A stretch of DNA of 64,000 nt from Vibrio ziniensis (GTDB taxonomy: Bacteria; Pseudomonadota; Gammaproteobacteria; Enterobacterales; Vibrionaceae): positions 124,001 to 188,000 of the forward strand of contig NZ_CP049331.1 in assembly GCF_011064285.1 (NCBI RefSeq), written 5' to 3'. The position numbers and the translations under genes are program-made. Shown piece by piece: positions 15,447-26,169 of the stretch (positions within the stretch are counted from its first letter, which is position 1; each line of letters starts with the position of its first letter). The notes under the pieces are model-generated. The model had not been told where the DNA came from. It did no database searches and saw nothing but the letters and a program-made list of their open reading frames with translations.

Positions 15447-18002
15447 CTAATTTGCTGTTTTTTGCCTCATGTTAACTAAGTTTGTTGGCCATTCATGATA
15501 AGGGATTGGCTTGCTAAATAAGAACCCTTGGCCCTGAGGACAGTTTAGCTGATGTAACAATTCAACCTGCTCTTGAGTCTCTATCCCTTCAGCGATTAGG
15601 TGCACTTTAAAGCCTTTCATCATGTTAATGATGGCAGCAACAATGCTCTCTTCCAAATGATCTTGGTTGAGTTGAAGAACAAAGGCTCTATCGATTTTTA
15701 AGCAGTCAAATGGCAGCTTATGTAGATAAGACAAAGAGCTATAGCCAGTACCAAAATCATCAATAGCGATATGTATCCCCAACTTCTTCAACGCAACCAT
15801 GTTATTTAAGATGATTGGGTCGTTATCGACGATTTTCGATTCGGTGATCTCCAGCGCAAGGTTGCTTGGACTTAATTGAGTTACTCGAAGAATCTCTTCG
15901 AGTTGAGGTAGGAACAAATAACTGGACAGTTGGCTGACAGACAAATTCACGTGCATACGGAAATCGAAGGCCCATTTGCCTTCTTCTATTCCTTTGACAG
16001 TGTCTATACACGCTTGGACAAGTATTTGTTCACCGATGGTGTTGATGAGACCGCTTTCTTCCGCCACTGGAATAAATTCGGTTGGCGGGACTAAGCCGAG
16101 TTCAGGAGAAACCCATCGAGCCAGAGCTTCTGCACCTAATACTTCTCCACTATTTAAGTCAACGATAGGTTGATAGAAAGGTACAAATTCCCGTTTCTCT
16201 ATCGCGACTTTGAGCAAGGTAACCATCTGAGTTCGTTTACGAGAGACTCCCGCCATTTCGGGAGCATAGTAGCTGATTCGCGTTGAATCTAACTTTGCAT
16301 TACTTAACGCGATGCTGCCGTTTCTCAACCAAACGGTCATATTGCTTGAATCAAAGTTATGTACGATACCCACAGATACGTTAACGGCAATGGGTTCATT
16401 TGGCATTGAATAGGGTGTTGTAAACAATTGCAGAATTCGTTGAGCCTCATCTTGGATCTCTTGCTCATTCTGAACCAAAGGCAGATATAGAGCGAATTCA
16501 TCACCACCAATCCGCGCTATATAGGCATCGGATGCGAAAATGCTCTTCAATCTTTGTGCAATCGCTATAAGCAGTTGGTCTGCAAGCTGGTGTCCTAAGC
16601 TGTCGTTGATGTCCCTGAATTTATCAATACCAATCAAGAATAAGCAGCCATTGAGATTCTTGAGGTTACTGCAGCTTTCAACCAGACCTTCACGGCTATA
16701 GAGTTTAGTGAGTGAGTCATACACCAACTGGGTTCTCAATGCTTTAAATGATGCTTTGAGATTATTTGCCATCTCATTAAAAGCGTGAACCAATAAACTC
16801 GTTTCGTAAATGTTACCTGACTTAGGCATTGGGCTTGTCCAATCACCACGGGCTAAATGCTCAGCAGCAGAAGCTGTTGACGTGATAGGCGCCGTAATTC
16901 GATTGAAGGCAATATAGCCGATACCAATGCCGAATATACTGATTAGCAGACCGATATACCAAGCATTACGCTGGTTATAAGGTACCTCACCTAATAACAT
17001 CGGCTCAGAAATGGATACTCCGATGTACCAGTGCACGCCAAACTCATCTTTGAAAGGGGTAACTTTATTAAAATAGCGATCTGCGTTGACATAGGTGACG
17101 AAGTTTTTATTCGTGGTATTTTCGGATGGCTTCAGCTGTTTGAAGCGTTGGGCGCTGGCTTTGATGACCGGGCTAGCATTTTCGGTTGTTAATAGGCGAG
17201 CTCCTTTCGGAGATAAACTAGTTCCCCAAGAAACAACACCGCCAGCACTGGAATGAGCGATAAGACGATGCTCTTCATCAAATATGTAGACATCTGCTTC
17301 TGTTTGATGCTTCATCTCGCGTAAAAAAGCATTAAAGGTATCTATTTTAACGTCTGTAACCGTAACTCCCACAAATTGATCGTCTTGAAATACAGGGCTT
17401 AATGAAGAAAGAGTTATCTCTTGGCGTTCATCGGCGTTGGTATAAATAGAAGACCACATAGGCTTCTGACTTTCAGCGACGGGTGCATACCAAGGACGAA
17501 TTCTCGGATCGTAGTTTTCTATCACCGAGCGAATGTCACGGCTAATGGTATTGTTCTGATAGATGACTAATTGATTTTGCGTTCTTCGATCTTGCACCAT
17601 CAAGGTGTAGTTATGGTCGAGTTCTTTTCGGAAACCGACATACTCAGCATTGATGCCTCCAAATCCAACCACATCCATTTGCGATATAGATTGGTAGAGA
17701 ACTGAAAAGTTAGAATGGAAGAAGTCCTCAATTTTTTTTGTGTTACCTTTTTGGTAAAGGCGATTGAAGCCAATGTTATGGCTCAAGTTTAAATTAGCGA
17801 GAAAAGGTTCTTCGAGAAAATTATAGAGGCGCTGTTCTACGTTGTTGGTGAGATAGGTCAGTTGTTTATTACTGATATCTTGAACCATCTGTTCGTAGTT
17901 GCCTTTTTGCACAAAAGCAATCACACCGAACGTGACCAAAAAAATGATCACGAACGGTAGCAATACAGCAGTTTTCAATTTGATTTGCTTATTAAAAGGC
18001 AT
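15447..18002 (-). CDS. Membrane-bound dCache-HAMP-GGDEF-EAL cyclic-di-GMP protein
   Basis: 851 residues. The first transmembrane helix is at about 11-31, followed by a large periplasmic dCache-like sensor (about 35-340), a second helix (about 347-367), HAMP, GGDEF (motif RIGGDEF at 497-503) and EAL (from about 605). The GGDEF signature is intact, but there is no RxxD inhibitory site in front of it. The EAL active-site motifs all look present: AEAL, NLS, EITES, DDFGTG, LKID, AEGIE. Both cyclase and phosphodiesterase activity are possible; the net direction cannot be read from sequence. It lies just downstream of ntrC with a 75-base gap. The periplasmic ligand is unknown. Confidence 0.93.
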   Translation of the reverse strand: MPFNKQIKLKTAVLLPFVIIFLVTFGVIAFVQKGNYEQMVQDISNKQLTYLTNNVEQRLYNFLEEPFLANLNLSHNIGFNRLYQKGNTKKIEDFFHSNFSVLYQSISQMDVVGFGGINAEYVGFRKELDHNYTLMVQDRRTQNQLVIYQNNTISRDIRSVIENYDPRIRPWYAPVAESQKPMWSSIYTNADERQEITLSSLSPVFQDDQFVGVTVTDVKIDTFNAFLREMKHQTEADVYIFDEEHRLIAHSSAGGVVSWGTSLSPKGARLLTTENASPVIKASAQRFKQLKPSENTTNKNFVTYVNADRYFNKVTPFKDEFGVHWYIGVSISEPMLLGEVPYNQRNAWYIGLLISIFGIGIGYIAFNRITAPITSTASAAEHLARGDWTSPMPKSGNIYETSLLVHAFNEMANNLKASFKALRTQLVYDSLTKLYSREGLVESCSNLKNLNGCLFLIGIDKFRDINDSLGHQLADQLLIAIAQRLKSIFASDAYIARIGGDEFALYLPLVQNEQEIQDEAQRILQLFTTPYSMPNEPIAVNVSVGIVHNFDSSNMTVWLRNGSIALSNAKLDSTRISYYAPEMAGVSRKRTQMVTLLKVAIEKREFVPFYQPIVDLNSGEVLGAEALARWVSPELGLVPPTEFIPVAEESGLINTIGEQILVQACIDTVKGIEEGKWAFDFRMHVNLSVSQLSSYLFLPQLEEILRVTQLSPSNLALEITESKIVDNDPIILNNMVALKKLGIHIAIDDFGTGYSSLSYLHKLPFDCLKIDRAFVLQLNQDHLEESIVAAIINMMKGFKVHLIAEGIETQEQVELLHQLNCPQGQGFLFSKPIPYHEWPTNLVNMRQKTAN

Positions 18003-18077
18003 ATCCCTGATCTTAATACAAGCACTATCCCTATACTTACTGGAAAGAGCTCATCAGATGCCTTATAGATTCAAAAA

Positions 18078-19481
18078 TCAGTACAGCTCTTTGAGTTTTC
18101 TTGTAAGCGTATTACGACCCCAGCCTAGTACTTTCGCAGCATCTTGTTTATGACCATTTGTATGATGCAGTGCCGCTTCTAGAAGTATACGTTCGAACTC
18201 AGGTAATGCGTACGAAAGAATCTCTGTTTCTCCCGATGCAAGCGCTGATTTAGCCCATGATTCCAATTGTTTCTGCCAACTGGTGTCATTTTCAAAGTCA
18301 ACGTTCTTCTTCTCTGAAATTAATTCTGATGGAAGATCACTAGGTAGTACTTCAGAACCACTTGCCATGACCGTTAACCAGCGACACATGTTCTCCAATT
18401 GGCGAACGTTGCCTGGCCAGTCTAAGCGGTTAAGAATTTCTACAGTTTTAGGATGAAGAGTTTTCATCTCAACACCTAATTCTTTAGCGGCAAGTGCGAG
18501 GAAATGTTGAGTCAGCTTTTCAATATCTTGACGGCGTTCACGTAAAGACGGAATTTGAATACGTATTACATTTAAACGGTGAAATAAGTCTTCGCGAAAC
18601 TTGCCTTGGTGGACGAGTTTCTCAAGATTTTGGTGAGTTGCCGCTACGATACGTACATCCACTTTAATCGCAGAATGACCACCAACCCGGTAGAACTGAC
18701 CATCGGCTAAAACACGTAGTAGACGCGTTTGAATGTCGAGTGGCATGTCACCGATTTCATCAAGGAACAAAGTACCGCCGTTTGCCTGCTCAAAACGGCC
18801 TTGGCGAACGTTATTTGCACCGGTAAACGCGCCTTTTTCATGACCAAATAACTCAGATTCAATCAGATCTTTTGGAATCGCGGCCATATTGAGAGCAATG
18901 AAAGGTTTTTGCGCTCGAGGACTGTGGCGATGTAAAGCATGCGCAACCAACTCTTTACCTGTACCGGATTCACCGTTAATCAATACAGAAATTGAAGAAC
19001 GAGACAGACGACCGATAGCACGGAAAACTTCCTGCATAGCTGGTGCTTCACCAATGATCTCAGGAGAATCATAAGATTGCTCAAGTTGACTTGACTGCTC
19101 TTTACGTTGCTCTTGACCATGTGCAATAGCACGTTCAACAAGAGTAAGCGTCTCATCCACATCAAATGGCTTAGGTAGGTACTCAAATGCTCCTTTCTGA
19201 TATGCGTTAACCGCCGCATCCAAATCAGAATGAGCAGTCATGATGATGACTGGTAATTCTGGTGAGCGCGAATGTACTTGGTTAAGTAACTCGATACCAT
19301 CAATACCTGGCATACGAATATCGGAAACCAATACATCAGGTGTTTCGCGCTCTAATGCCATTAAAACACTTTCTGCATCGGAAAAGGTTTCACATTTGAT
19401 ATTAGCTGATGAAAGGGTCTTCTCCATAACCCAGCGGATAGAACTGTCGTCATCGACAACCCATACGTATCCTTTACTCAT
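18078..19481 (-). CDS. glnG: Nitrogen regulator NtrC (sigma-54 activator)
   Basis: 467-residue response regulator that drives sigma-54 promoters under nitrogen limitation. Domains: receiver with phospho-acceptor Asp54 in [11 protein letters not shown]+ domain with Walker A GESGTGKE and the sigma-54 contact loop GAFTGA, and a C-terminal Fis-type helix-turn-helix. I start it at the ATG at 19481, preceded by AAGGAA; a longer in-frame start at 19502 has weaker support. It follows ntrB by 39 bases on the same strand, as one unit. Candidate target sites lie upstream of glnA and ntrB. Confidence 0.96.
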   Translation of the reverse strand: MSKGYVWVVDDDSSIRWVMEKTLSSANIKCETFSDAESVLMALERETPDVLVSDIRMPGIDGIELLNQVHSRSPELPVIIMTAHSDLDAAVNAYQKGAFEYLPKPFDVDETLTLVERAIAHGQEQRKEQSSQLEQSYDSPEIIGEAPAMQEVFRAIGRLSRSSISVLINGESGTGKELVAHALHRHSPRAQKPFIALNMAAIPKDLIESELFGHEKGAFTGANNVRQGRFEQANGGTLFLDEIGDMPLDIQTRLLRVLADGQFYRVGGHSAIKVDVRIVAATHQNLEKLVHQGKFREDLFHRLNVIRIQIPSLRERRQDIEKLTQHFLALAAKELGVEMKTLHPKTVEILNRLDWPGNVRQLENMCRWLTVMASGSEVLPSDLPSELISEKKNVDFENDTSWQKQLESWAKSALASGETEILSYALPEFERILLEAALHHTNGHKQDAAKVLGWGRNTLTRKLKELY

Positions 19482-19520
19482 AGTTTTATTCCTTAACAGC
19501 AAGCCTTTTAGCTAATGTGT

Positions 19521-20567
19521 CTAAATGGGTAAATAAATAGTGAATGTGGTTCTACCTGGCCAGCTTTCTACTTCGATTTTGCCATTATGCTGGTCGATCA
19601 GGTTCTGAGATATTGATAAACCAAGTCCAGTCCCACCTTCACGGCCACTGACCATTGGGTAGAACAAGGTGTCTTGCAGTTCCATTGGAATGCCTGGACC
19701 GTTATCAATAATCTCAATTCTGGCCACCAACTTATGCCGTTGGCCTTGAATCGTTGCTTGATGGACAGTTCTGGTTCGCAGCGTTATCTGTTGGTGTTTT
19801 TGACTCGATAATATTTGTGCTGCGTTACTGACGATATTAAGCAAAGCTTGCTCAATTTGATCTGTGTCCATCACGATGTCAGGTAGGCTTGGGTCATAGT
19901 CGCGTTCAATGACTAATTCTGGGCCACCTTCAAGTTCAACAAGCTGACGTACCTTTTCCAAAATAAGGTGCAGATTTTCAGATTTCTTTTTACCGGGCTT
20001 TTGTGGGCCAAGTAAGCGGTCAACTAAAGCTCTTAAGCGATCAGCTTGTTCAATAATAATTTGGGTATATTCGGTCAGGCTTTGATCAGGCAACATGCGT
20101 TCTAAAAGCTGTGCCGCGCCTCGTAAACCACCTAAAGGATTTTTAATTTCGTGGGCCAGCCCACGAACTAATAATTTAGCAGCTTGTTGCTGAGCATGTT
20201 GGTTGAGTTCTTGAGTGAGACGTCTTTGTTGACCAATACGGCGCATCTCAACTAATAAATACAGATCTTTTTCCCAAGACATTGGGCTTACGGTGACTTC
20301 GAGCATCAGTGGTTTGCCATCCACAACAAAGGTCACATCGCTGTCTGTAATACTTTGTCCACTCTGCAATGGTTGAGTGAGTAAAGCTAAATCCATTGAA
20401 GCGTGTTGAATCAGTTTAGAAAGCGGTTGATTTGTAATGCGTTTCGCACTCTGAGCGAACAGTTGTTCGGCCGCTGGGTTTGCATAACGGACGCACAACA
20501 ATTCGTCCAACATTAAAGTGGCCGTAACGACGTTGTTTAAAATGGTGTGGCTCAGTTCTGCATTCAC
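19521..20567 (-). CDS. glnL: Nitrogen sensor histidine kinase/phosphatase NtrB
   Basis: 348-residue soluble kinase that phosphorylates NtrC when nitrogen is scarce and is switched to phosphatase by PII. Seen: an N-terminal PAS domain, the H-box GLAHEIKNPLGG with His139, and HATPase boxes (N-box around LLNIVSNAAQ, G1 DNGPGIP, G2 GREGGTGLGL). There are no membrane segments, as in the family. It starts with GTG behind AAGGAAG. A near-perfect NtrC-type palindrome lies 37-51 bases upstream, consistent with autoregulation as in enterics. Confidence 0.96.
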   Translation of the reverse strand: MNAELSHTILNNVVTATLMLDELLCVRYANPAAEQLFAQSAKRITNQPLSKLIQHASMDLALLTQPLQSGQSITDSDVTFVVDGKPLMLEVTVSPMSWEKDLYLLVEMRRIGQQRRLTQELNQHAQQQAAKLLVRGLAHEIKNPLGGLRGAAQLLERMLPDQSLTEYTQIIIEQADRLRALVDRLLGPQKPGKKKSENLHLILEKVRQLVELEGGPELVIERDYDPSLPDIVMDTDQIEQALLNIVSNAAQILSSQKHQQITLRTRTVHQATIQGQRHKLVARIEIIDNGPGIPMELQDTLFYPMVSGREGGTGLGLSISQNLIDQHNGKIEVESWPGRTTFTIYLPI

Positions 20568-20603
20568 AGTTTCTTCCTTGTCCGTGTTCCAAAATAATGC
20601 AAC

Positions 20604-20618
20604 GCACCTTTATGGTGC
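20604..20618 (-). promoter_or_regulatory. NtrC-type binding site upstream of glnL
   Basis: GCACC-TTTAT-GGTGC, a perfect inverted repeat matching the known NtrC consensus. Its place directly upstream of glnL suggests autoregulation. Confidence 0.75.
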
Positions 20619-20701
20619 ATTAAAATGTCAAGTATGGCGCAACGGTATGCAAAGAAAAAGAAAAACTCTTTGTGATATCAGGCTAATTAGTAGGTTATCG
20701 A

Positions 20702-21214
20702 CTAATTCACGGACGCCCGATGTAGATACACCGTTACTACAGAGCTAGATGCAATAACCTTGCCGCTTCCAACTGACTGAATTGAAAAGCGATGAGTACC
20801 TCTATCGATGTTTTTTAGATGCCACACCGTTTTGGTGCTTGGTGCACCAATCGGTCTGTCATCCATTAATAATTGTAGGTGTTCAGAGCGATTTAAGCCT
20901 CTGTTGAGCTCGATTTTGACTTCAATTTTCCCATTATTATCTCGAATTGTTTCACCATTAGAGGGCGATATTATATTTATTGATAGTGGTGAGGTTGTTC
21001 TGGAACCGTCATCAAATTTTTGTGTTTTGGTATGGCTCGTAGGGAGTTTAGTGAGCGGCGAGTCTGATTTAGTTCGAGCGAATTTTGCAAGGTGCTGTGT
21101 AAGATAAGTGTCAGAAATGGGTCTTACGTTATCCCCATCAACCCACGGATTAGCTTCTTTAACTAAAGAGGGCATCGTAAAGAGTAGGCATACTGACAAT
21201 AACCGCTGAATCAA
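20702..21214 (-). CDS. Small exported protein of unknown function (DUF4124-like), between glnA and glnL
   Basis: 170 residues from a TTG start at 21214, chosen because GGAGAG lies 6 bases in front of it. A longer in-frame ATG at 21253 has no such site and would bury the signal peptide. The N-terminus (LIQRLLSVCLLFTMPSLV) looks like a signal peptide. It is followed by WVDGDNV, resembling the WxD-x-G-V core of DUF4124 proteins. A Ser/Thr/Lys-rich linker follows, then a beta-rich C-terminal half (SINIISPSNGETIRDNNG) that looks like a small beta-sandwich. Its position between glnA and the ntrBC genes is the only clue to role; function unknown. Confidence 0.7.
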   Translation of the reverse strand: MIQRLLSVCLLFTMPSLVKEANPWVDGDNVRPISDTYLTQHLAKFARTKSDSPLTKLPTSHTKTQKFDDGSRTTSPLSINIISPSNGETIRDNNGKIEVKIELNRGLNRSEHLQLLMDDRPIGAPSTKTVWHLKNIDRGTHRFSIQSVGSGKVIASSSVVTVYLHRASVN

Positions 21215-21288
21215 GTTGTTACTCTCCAAACGTTCTTCAGATATTGAGAGCATTTATGCTAGAGAGATTTAGGCCATTGTTGAATATA

Positions 21289-21316
21289 AAAAAGGCCCGC
21301 CTGCGAGGCGAGCCTG
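21289..21316 (-). terminator. Terminator of glnA
   Basis: Imperfect stem AGGCCCGCC / GGCGAGCCT with an A-run on the plus strand (T-run for minus-strand transcription), just after the glnA stop. Confidence 0.75.
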
Positions 21317-21337
21317 ATATATTGCTAAAGCGAGATC

Positions 21338-22747
21338 TTATACTGAGTAGTATAGTTCGAACTCTAGTGGGTGAACTGCTACGTTTACGCGTTGTACGTC
21401 TTTTGTCTTCAGCTCAATGTAAGAGTTGATGAAGTCATCAGAGAATACGCCACCTACAGTTAGGAATTCACGGTCATCACTTAGATATTGCAGAGCTTGT
21501 TGTAGTGATTCTGCAACTTTTGGAATCTCTGCTTCTTCTTCTGGTGGTAGATCGTACAAGTCTTTATCCATCGCTTCGCCTGGGTGGATCTTGTTCTTGA
21601 TACCGTCAAGACCAGCCATCAACATTGCTGCAAACGCTAGGTATGGGTTTGCTGCTGGATCTGGGAAGCGAACTTCGATACGACGTGCTTTAGGGCTTGG
21701 TACCACAGGGATACGGATAGAAGCAGAACGGTTACGAGCTGAGTAAGCTAACATAACTGGTGCTTCGTAGTGAGGAACCAAACGTTTGTACGAGTTAGTT
21801 GATGGGTTAGTCAGTGCGTTCAGTGCACGAGCGTGTTTGATGATACCGCCGATGTAGAATAGAGCAGTTTCAGATAGACCGCCGTACTTGTCGCCAGCGA
21901 ATAGGTTAACACCGTCTTTCGCTAGAGATTGGTGAACGTGCATACCAGAACCGTTGTCGCCAACTAGTGGTTTAGGCATGAAAGTCGCTGTTTTACCAAA
22001 TGCGTGAGCAACGTTGTGAACAACGTACTTGTAGATTTGGATCTCATCAGCTTTTGCTGTTAGCGTGTTGAAACGAGTTGCGATTTCGTTCTGACCAGCA
22101 GTTGCAACTTCGTGGTGGTGCGCTTCAACAACTAGACCCATTTCTTCCATGATTAAACACATAGCAGAACGTAGATCTTGAGATGAATCAACAGGAGCTA
22201 CTGGGAAGTAACCACCTTTAACGCCTGGACGGTGGCCTTTGTTACCATCTTCGTATTCAGTGCCTGTGTTCCATGCCGCTTCAATGTCGTCGATTTTGAA
22301 GAATGAACCAGACATGTTAGTTGAGAACTTAACATCGTCAAATAGGAAGAATTCTGGTTCTGGACCAACTAGAACTGTATCTGCGATACCAGTTGAGCGC
22401 ATGTACTCTTCTGCGCGTTTTGCAATAGAGCGTGGGTCGCGGTCGTAACCTTGCATTGTTGCAGGTTCTAGGATGTCACAACGGATGTTTAGCGTTGATT
22501 CTTCTGTGAATGGGTCTAGCACAGCAGATGCAGCGTCAGGCATCATCACCATGTCAGATTCATTAATACCTTTCCAGCCAGCAACTGATGAACCATCGAA
22601 CATTTTGCCATCTTCGAAGAAGTCTGCATCAATTTGGTGAGCAGGGATCGAAATGTGTTGCTCTTTACCTTTTGTATCTGTGAAACGTAGGTCCACAAAC
22701 TTAACTTCGTTTTCTTGAATCAGCGATAGTACGTTTTCTACTGACAT
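21338..22747 (-). CDS. glnA: Glutamine synthetase type I
   Basis: 469-residue dodecameric enzyme making glutamine from glutamate, ammonia and ATP. Seen: [11 protein letters not shown], the catalytic [10 protein letters not shown], the ATP-binding [10 protein letters not shown] region, and NRSASIRIP. The adenylylation tyrosine is in [10 protein letters not shown], so activity control by GlnE is expected. The start is fixed by GGAGGT upstream. A sigma-54 promoter and NtrC-type sites lie in the region divergent from typA. Confidence 0.98.
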   Translation of the reverse strand: MSVENVLSLIQENEVKFVDLRFTDTKGKEQHISIPAHQIDADFFEDGKMFDGSSVAGWKGINESDMVMMPDAASAVLDPFTEESTLNIRCDILEPATMQGYDRDPRSIAKRAEEYMRSTGIADTVLVGPEPEFFLFDDVKFSTNMSGSFFKIDDIEAAWNTGTEYEDGNKGHRPGVKGGYFPVAPVDSSQDLRSAMCLIMEEMGLVVEAHHHEVATAGQNEIATRFNTLTAKADEIQIYKYVVHNVAHAFGKTATFMPKPLVGDNGSGMHVHQSLAKDGVNLFAGDKYGGLSETALFYIGGIIKHARALNALTNPSTNSYKRLVPHYEAPVMLAYSARNRSASIRIPVVPSPKARRIEVRFPDPAANPYLAFAAMLMAGLDGIKNKIHPGEAMDKDLYDLPPEEEAEIPKVAESLQQALQYLSDDREFLTVGGVFSDDFINSYIELKTKDVQRVNVAVHPLEFELYYSV

Positions 22748-22853
22748 CTCGGATAACCTCCAGTGTTAATAAAGCGATTTGGGCTCGAATCAAAATTAGT
22801 TTCTTGCATCAATTAATGCTTAGACTCATCTTAATCGATGTTGAGCATATGCA

Positions 22854-22870
22854 TGCGATATCCGTGCCAA
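22854..22870 (-). promoter_or_regulatory. Sigma-54 promoter of glnA
   Basis: On the minus strand TTGGCACGGATATCGCA shows GG-N10-GC spacing, with TTGGCAC at -24 and TCGCA at -12. Transcription should begin near 22843, giving a leader of about 95 bases. Confidence 0.8.
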
Positions 22871-22952
22871 ACATTTTAGGCTATATATATCAATACATTA
22901 CTCGCATTATGTTTTTTTTGGTGCTTTCTGTTGCACCAAAAAGATCCTTTAG

Positions 22953-22970
22953 TGAACCAAAATGGTGCTT
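22953..22970 (-). promoter_or_regulatory. NtrC-type enhancer site upstream of glnA
   Basis: TGAACCAAAATGGTGCTT differs by one base from the GCACC-N5-GGTGC palindrome. It is centred about 118 bases upstream of the inferred start, the usual enhancer distance. Extra half-sites (GGTGC, GCACC) flank it at 22919-22939 and 22983-22990. Confidence 0.7.
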
Positions 22971-23250
22971 GCGTGTGTGCAGTGCACCAATTTCTATCAA
23001 AGCGTACACTATTCACACAATGATTCACTCACTTTTTTAGTCATATTTAACTTTAATTTGTCACGGTTTGTTTAAAACCAGTTTAACGACTAGTCTTTAT
23101 AGAGTGAAAATCAGCGTGATGGATCACATATTCCTAGGTTTTTCGCCAAAATCTGGTACATTATTGCCCGTTTTTTGAACCAAATTTAAGGCTACGTCTT
23201 TACATCGTGTAAAGGCGGGCCATTTTGTGTATATAAGTGAAGCAAACTCC

Positions 23251-25074
23251 ATGGCTACTCCACAGATAGATAAATTAAGAAATATCGCGATCATCGCGCA
23301 CGTTGACCACGGTAAAACTACCCTTGTTGATAAACTACTCCAGCAATCTGGTACGTTAGAATCACGTGGTGACATCGAAGAGCGAGTCATGGACTCGAAC
23401 GACATCGAGAAAGAGCGTGGTATCACAATTCTTGCTAAAAACACAGCAATTAACTGGAACGATTACCGCATCAACATCGTAGATACTCCGGGACACGCAG
23501 ACTTCGGTGGTGAAGTAGAACGTATCATGTCTATGGTTGACTGTGTATGTTTGATCGTTGACGCTGTTGATGGCCCTATGCCACAAACTCGTTTCGTAAC
23601 GCAAAAAGCGTTTGCTCACGGTTTGAAACCAATTGTTGTTATCAACAAAATTGACCGTCCAGGTGCTCGTCCTGATTGGGTTATGGACCAAGTGTTCGAC
23701 CTATTCGACAACCTAGGCGCAACTGATGAACAGTTAGATTTCCAAGTTGTTTACGCTTCAGCTCTTAACGGTTGGGCTACTCTTGAAGAAGGCACTACTG
23801 GCGAGAACATGGAACCATTGTTCCAAGCTATCGTTGACAACGTAGAACCGCCACAAGTTGATTTAACTGGCCCACTACAAATGCAGATCTCTCAGCTTGA
23901 TTACAGCTCATACGTGGGTGTAATCGGTGTTGGTCGTGTTACTCGCGGTACAGTAAAACCAAACCAACAAGTCACTGTTGTTGGTGCTAACGGTAAGAAA
24001 CGTAATGGTAAAGTAGGTACGGTTCTAGGCTACCTAGGTCTACAACGTTCTGAAACAGATCTAGCAACTGCTGGTGATATCGTTGCTATTACTGGCCTTG
24101 GCGAGCTTAAAATTTCTGACACTATCTGTGATGTGAACGCAGTTGAAGCACTTCCAGCACTGAGTGTTGACGAGCCAACCGTTACCATGACTTTCCAGGT
24201 AAACAACTCTCCGTTTGCTGGTAAAGAAGGTAAGTTTGTTACTTCACGTAACATCCTAGAGCGTCTTGAAAAAGAATTGGTGCACAACGTAGCGTTACGT
24301 GTTGAGCAAACTGAAGACCCTGATAAGTTCCGTGTGTCTGGTCGTGGTGAACTTCACCTGTCTATTCTGATTGAAAACATGCGTCGTGAAGGTTTTGAAC
24401 TTGCAGTATCTCGTCCAGAAGTAATTCTGAAAGAAGAAGACGGCCAGCTAATGGAACCGTTTGAAACTGTAACGATCGACGTTCAAGAAGAGCACCAAGG
24501 CGGTATCATGGAGAAAATCGGCATGCGTAAAGGCGAGCTGAAAGATATGTCTCCAGACGGTAAAGGTCGTGTGCGTCTTGACTTCATCATGCCTTCTCGT
24601 GGTCTGATTGGTTTCCAAACAGAGTTCATGACTCTGACTTCGGGTTCTGGTCTTCTATACCATACGTTTGATCACTATGGTCCACACAAAGGTGGCGACA
24701 TTGGTCAGCGTGTTAACGGCGTACTGATTTCTAACGGTGCGGGTAAAGCTCTGACCAACGCACTGTTCAACCTGCAAGATCGTGGTCGTTTATTTATCGG
24801 CCATGGTGTGGAAGTTTACGAAGGTATGGTTATCGGTATTCACAGCCGTGACAACGACCTGACAGTAAACCCTCTTAAAGGTAAACAGCTAACTAACATG
24901 CGTGCATCAGGTACGGATGAAGCGCAGGTGCTTACTACACCAATCACGATGACACTTGAGCAAGCTCTAGAGTTTATCGATGACGACGAGCTAGTAGAAG
25001 TAACACCAGAGAGCATTCGTGTTCGTAAACGTCACCTGACTGAAAACGACCGTAAACGTGCTTCTCGTAGTTAA
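23251..25074 (+). CDS. typA: Ribosome-associated GTPase TypA/BipA
   Basis: 607-residue translational GTPase that binds the 70S ribosome and supports 50S assembly, especially in cold or stress. Seen: G1 AHVDHGKTT, switch [11 protein letters not shown]4 NKID, then EF-G-like domains and the BipA-specific C-terminal domain. I start at the ATG at 23251 ([11 protein letters not shown]), which matches the family N-terminus. A GTG at 23227 would add eight residues without support. It is divergent from glnA and followed by a strong terminator. Confidence 0.96.
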   Translation: MATPQIDKLRNIAIIAHVDHGKTTLVDKLLQQSGTLESRGDIEERVMDSNDIEKERGITILAKNTAINWNDYRINIVDTPGHADFGGEVERIMSMVDCVCLIVDAVDGPMPQTRFVTQKAFAHGLKPIVVINKIDRPGARPDWVMDQVFDLFDNLGATDEQLDFQVVYASALNGWATLEEGTTGENMEPLFQAIVDNVEPPQVDLTGPLQMQISQLDYSSYVGVIGVGRVTRGTVKPNQQVTVVGANGKKRNGKVGTVLGYLGLQRSETDLATAGDIVAITGLGELKISDTICDVNAVEALPALSVDEPTVTMTFQVNNSPFAGKEGKFVTSRNILERLEKELVHNVALRVEQTEDPDKFRVSGRGELHLSILIENMRREGFELAVSRPEVILKEEDGQLMEPFETVTIDVQEEHQGGIMEKIGMRKGELKDMSPDGKGRVRLDFIMPSRGLIGFQTEFMTLTSGSGLLYHTFDHYGPHKGGDIGQRVNGVLISNGAGKALTNALFNLQDRGRLFIGHGVEVYEGMVIGIHSRDNDLTVNPLKGKQLTNMRASGTDEAQVLTTPITMTLEQALEFIDDDELVEVTPESIRVRKRHLTENDRKRASRS

Positions 25075-25100
25075 TTAATCTGTAACTGCTAACGTTTCCA

Positions 25101-25133
25101 AAGCCCCGACCTGCAATAGTTCGGGGCTTTTTG
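25101..25133 (+). terminator. Terminator of typA
   Basis: AAGCCCCGA / TCGGGGCTT stem with an 11-base loop and a T-run. Confidence 0.88.
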
Positions 25134-25251
25134 TTTTTACGGCTTTTAATGCAAAAAAAACTTTGCAAATTAATAATGAATCAATAGGTTAAGCAAATTT
25201 TTACTTCATCGCTTAAAATGAAGAGTGTGTAATTTCCCGGTCTAGGAGAGA

Positions 25252-26169
25252 ATGTTGAACTTATCGTACTTTGCCAAACAGATATTTGCGTTTAGTCGCT
25301 ATCTGTTTTTGAGAGTCAAACATGACAGAGTGAATGTCAATGCAGGGTATCTGGCTTATATCACTTTGCTCTCTATTGTACCGATGTTCACTGTATCACT
25401 CGCTATCATGTCATCTTTTGAGATCTTCTCTAATGTGGGGGAGGTGCTTCAAGATTTTGTGATAGAGCATTTTGTTCCCGCTGCGGGTTTAGCTGTGCGC
25501 ACTGCTTTATCTGAGTTCATCGCCAACACTGCAAAAATGACGGCTGTCGGTGGTGTGTTTTTGTTTGTTGCAGCACTGATGCTTATTTCTAATATTGATA
25601 AGAATCTGAACTACATATGGCGGGTGAAGAACAAACGCCGGGTGGTTTTCTCGTTTTCAATGTATTGGATGATATTGACGCTTGGACCACTGTTATTAGG
25701 TGCAAGTATTGCGATGACGTCATATATCACTTCGCTAAAAATCATCAATAGTGAGGCTATGGTTGGCGTTTATACCCTGTTCTTGCGTTGGCTTCCGTTC
25801 TTACTTTCATTTTTCGCTTTTTCGGGGCTGTACTTATTAGTTCCGAATAAAAAGGTCTATATTTATCATTCTCTTGCTGGCGCGCTGGTGGCCGCTGTTC
25901 TGTTTGAGCTAAGTAAAAAGGCGTTTGCTGTTTACATCACTCATTTCCCTTCTTACCAGCTAATTTATGGAGCGCTGGCGGCAATACCAATTTTGTTCGT
26001 CTGGATATATTTGTGCTGGGTGATCGTATTGATTGGGGCAGAAGTGACGGCTGCGTTAGGCGAGCGTGAATGCTGGAGTGAGGAAAAAGACGTGATAGAC
26101 TCAGGTTCCCTTTCAAATAGTGATAAGGAAGAAAATTCCAGTGATAGCGTTGATTCAACGAGTAAGTGA
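25252..26169 (+). CDS. YihY/UPF0761 family inner-membrane protein
   Basis: 305 residues with about six hydrophobic helices, starting after a soluble N-terminal stretch with the family pattern ([18 protein letters not shown]). The C-terminus is a hydrophilic, Ser/Glu/Asp-rich tail of about 40 residues. Part of this tail overlaps the start of dtd. The family was once called RNase BN by mistake; its real role is not established. The ATG has a good site (TAGGAGAG). It is first in a yihY-dtd-yiiD cluster, an order shared with enterics. Confidence 0.92.
   Translation: MLNLSYFAKQIFAFSRYLFLRVKHDRVNVNAGYLAYITLLSIVPMFTVSLAIMSSFEIFSNVGEVLQDFVIEHFVPAAGLAVRTALSEFIANTAKMTAVGGVFLFVAALMLISNIDKNLNYIWRVKNKRRVVFSFSMYWMILTLGPLLLGASIAMTSYITSLKIINSEAMVGVYTLFLRWLPFLLSFFAFSGLYLLVPNKKVYIYHSLAGALVAAVLFELSKKAFAVYITHFPSYQLIYGALAAIPILFVWIYLCWVIVLIGAEVTAALGERECWSEEKDVIDSGSLSNSDKEENSSDSVDSTSK

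Larger units (their letters stand above)
22748..23250. other. Divergent glnA / typA control region
   Basis: About 500 bases without a gene. Towards glnA it contains a sigma-54 promoter (22854-22870) and NtrC-like half-sites between 22917 and 22991. The half typA side (23000-23250) is AT-rich, and I cannot place a confident promoter there. Confidence 0.7.
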
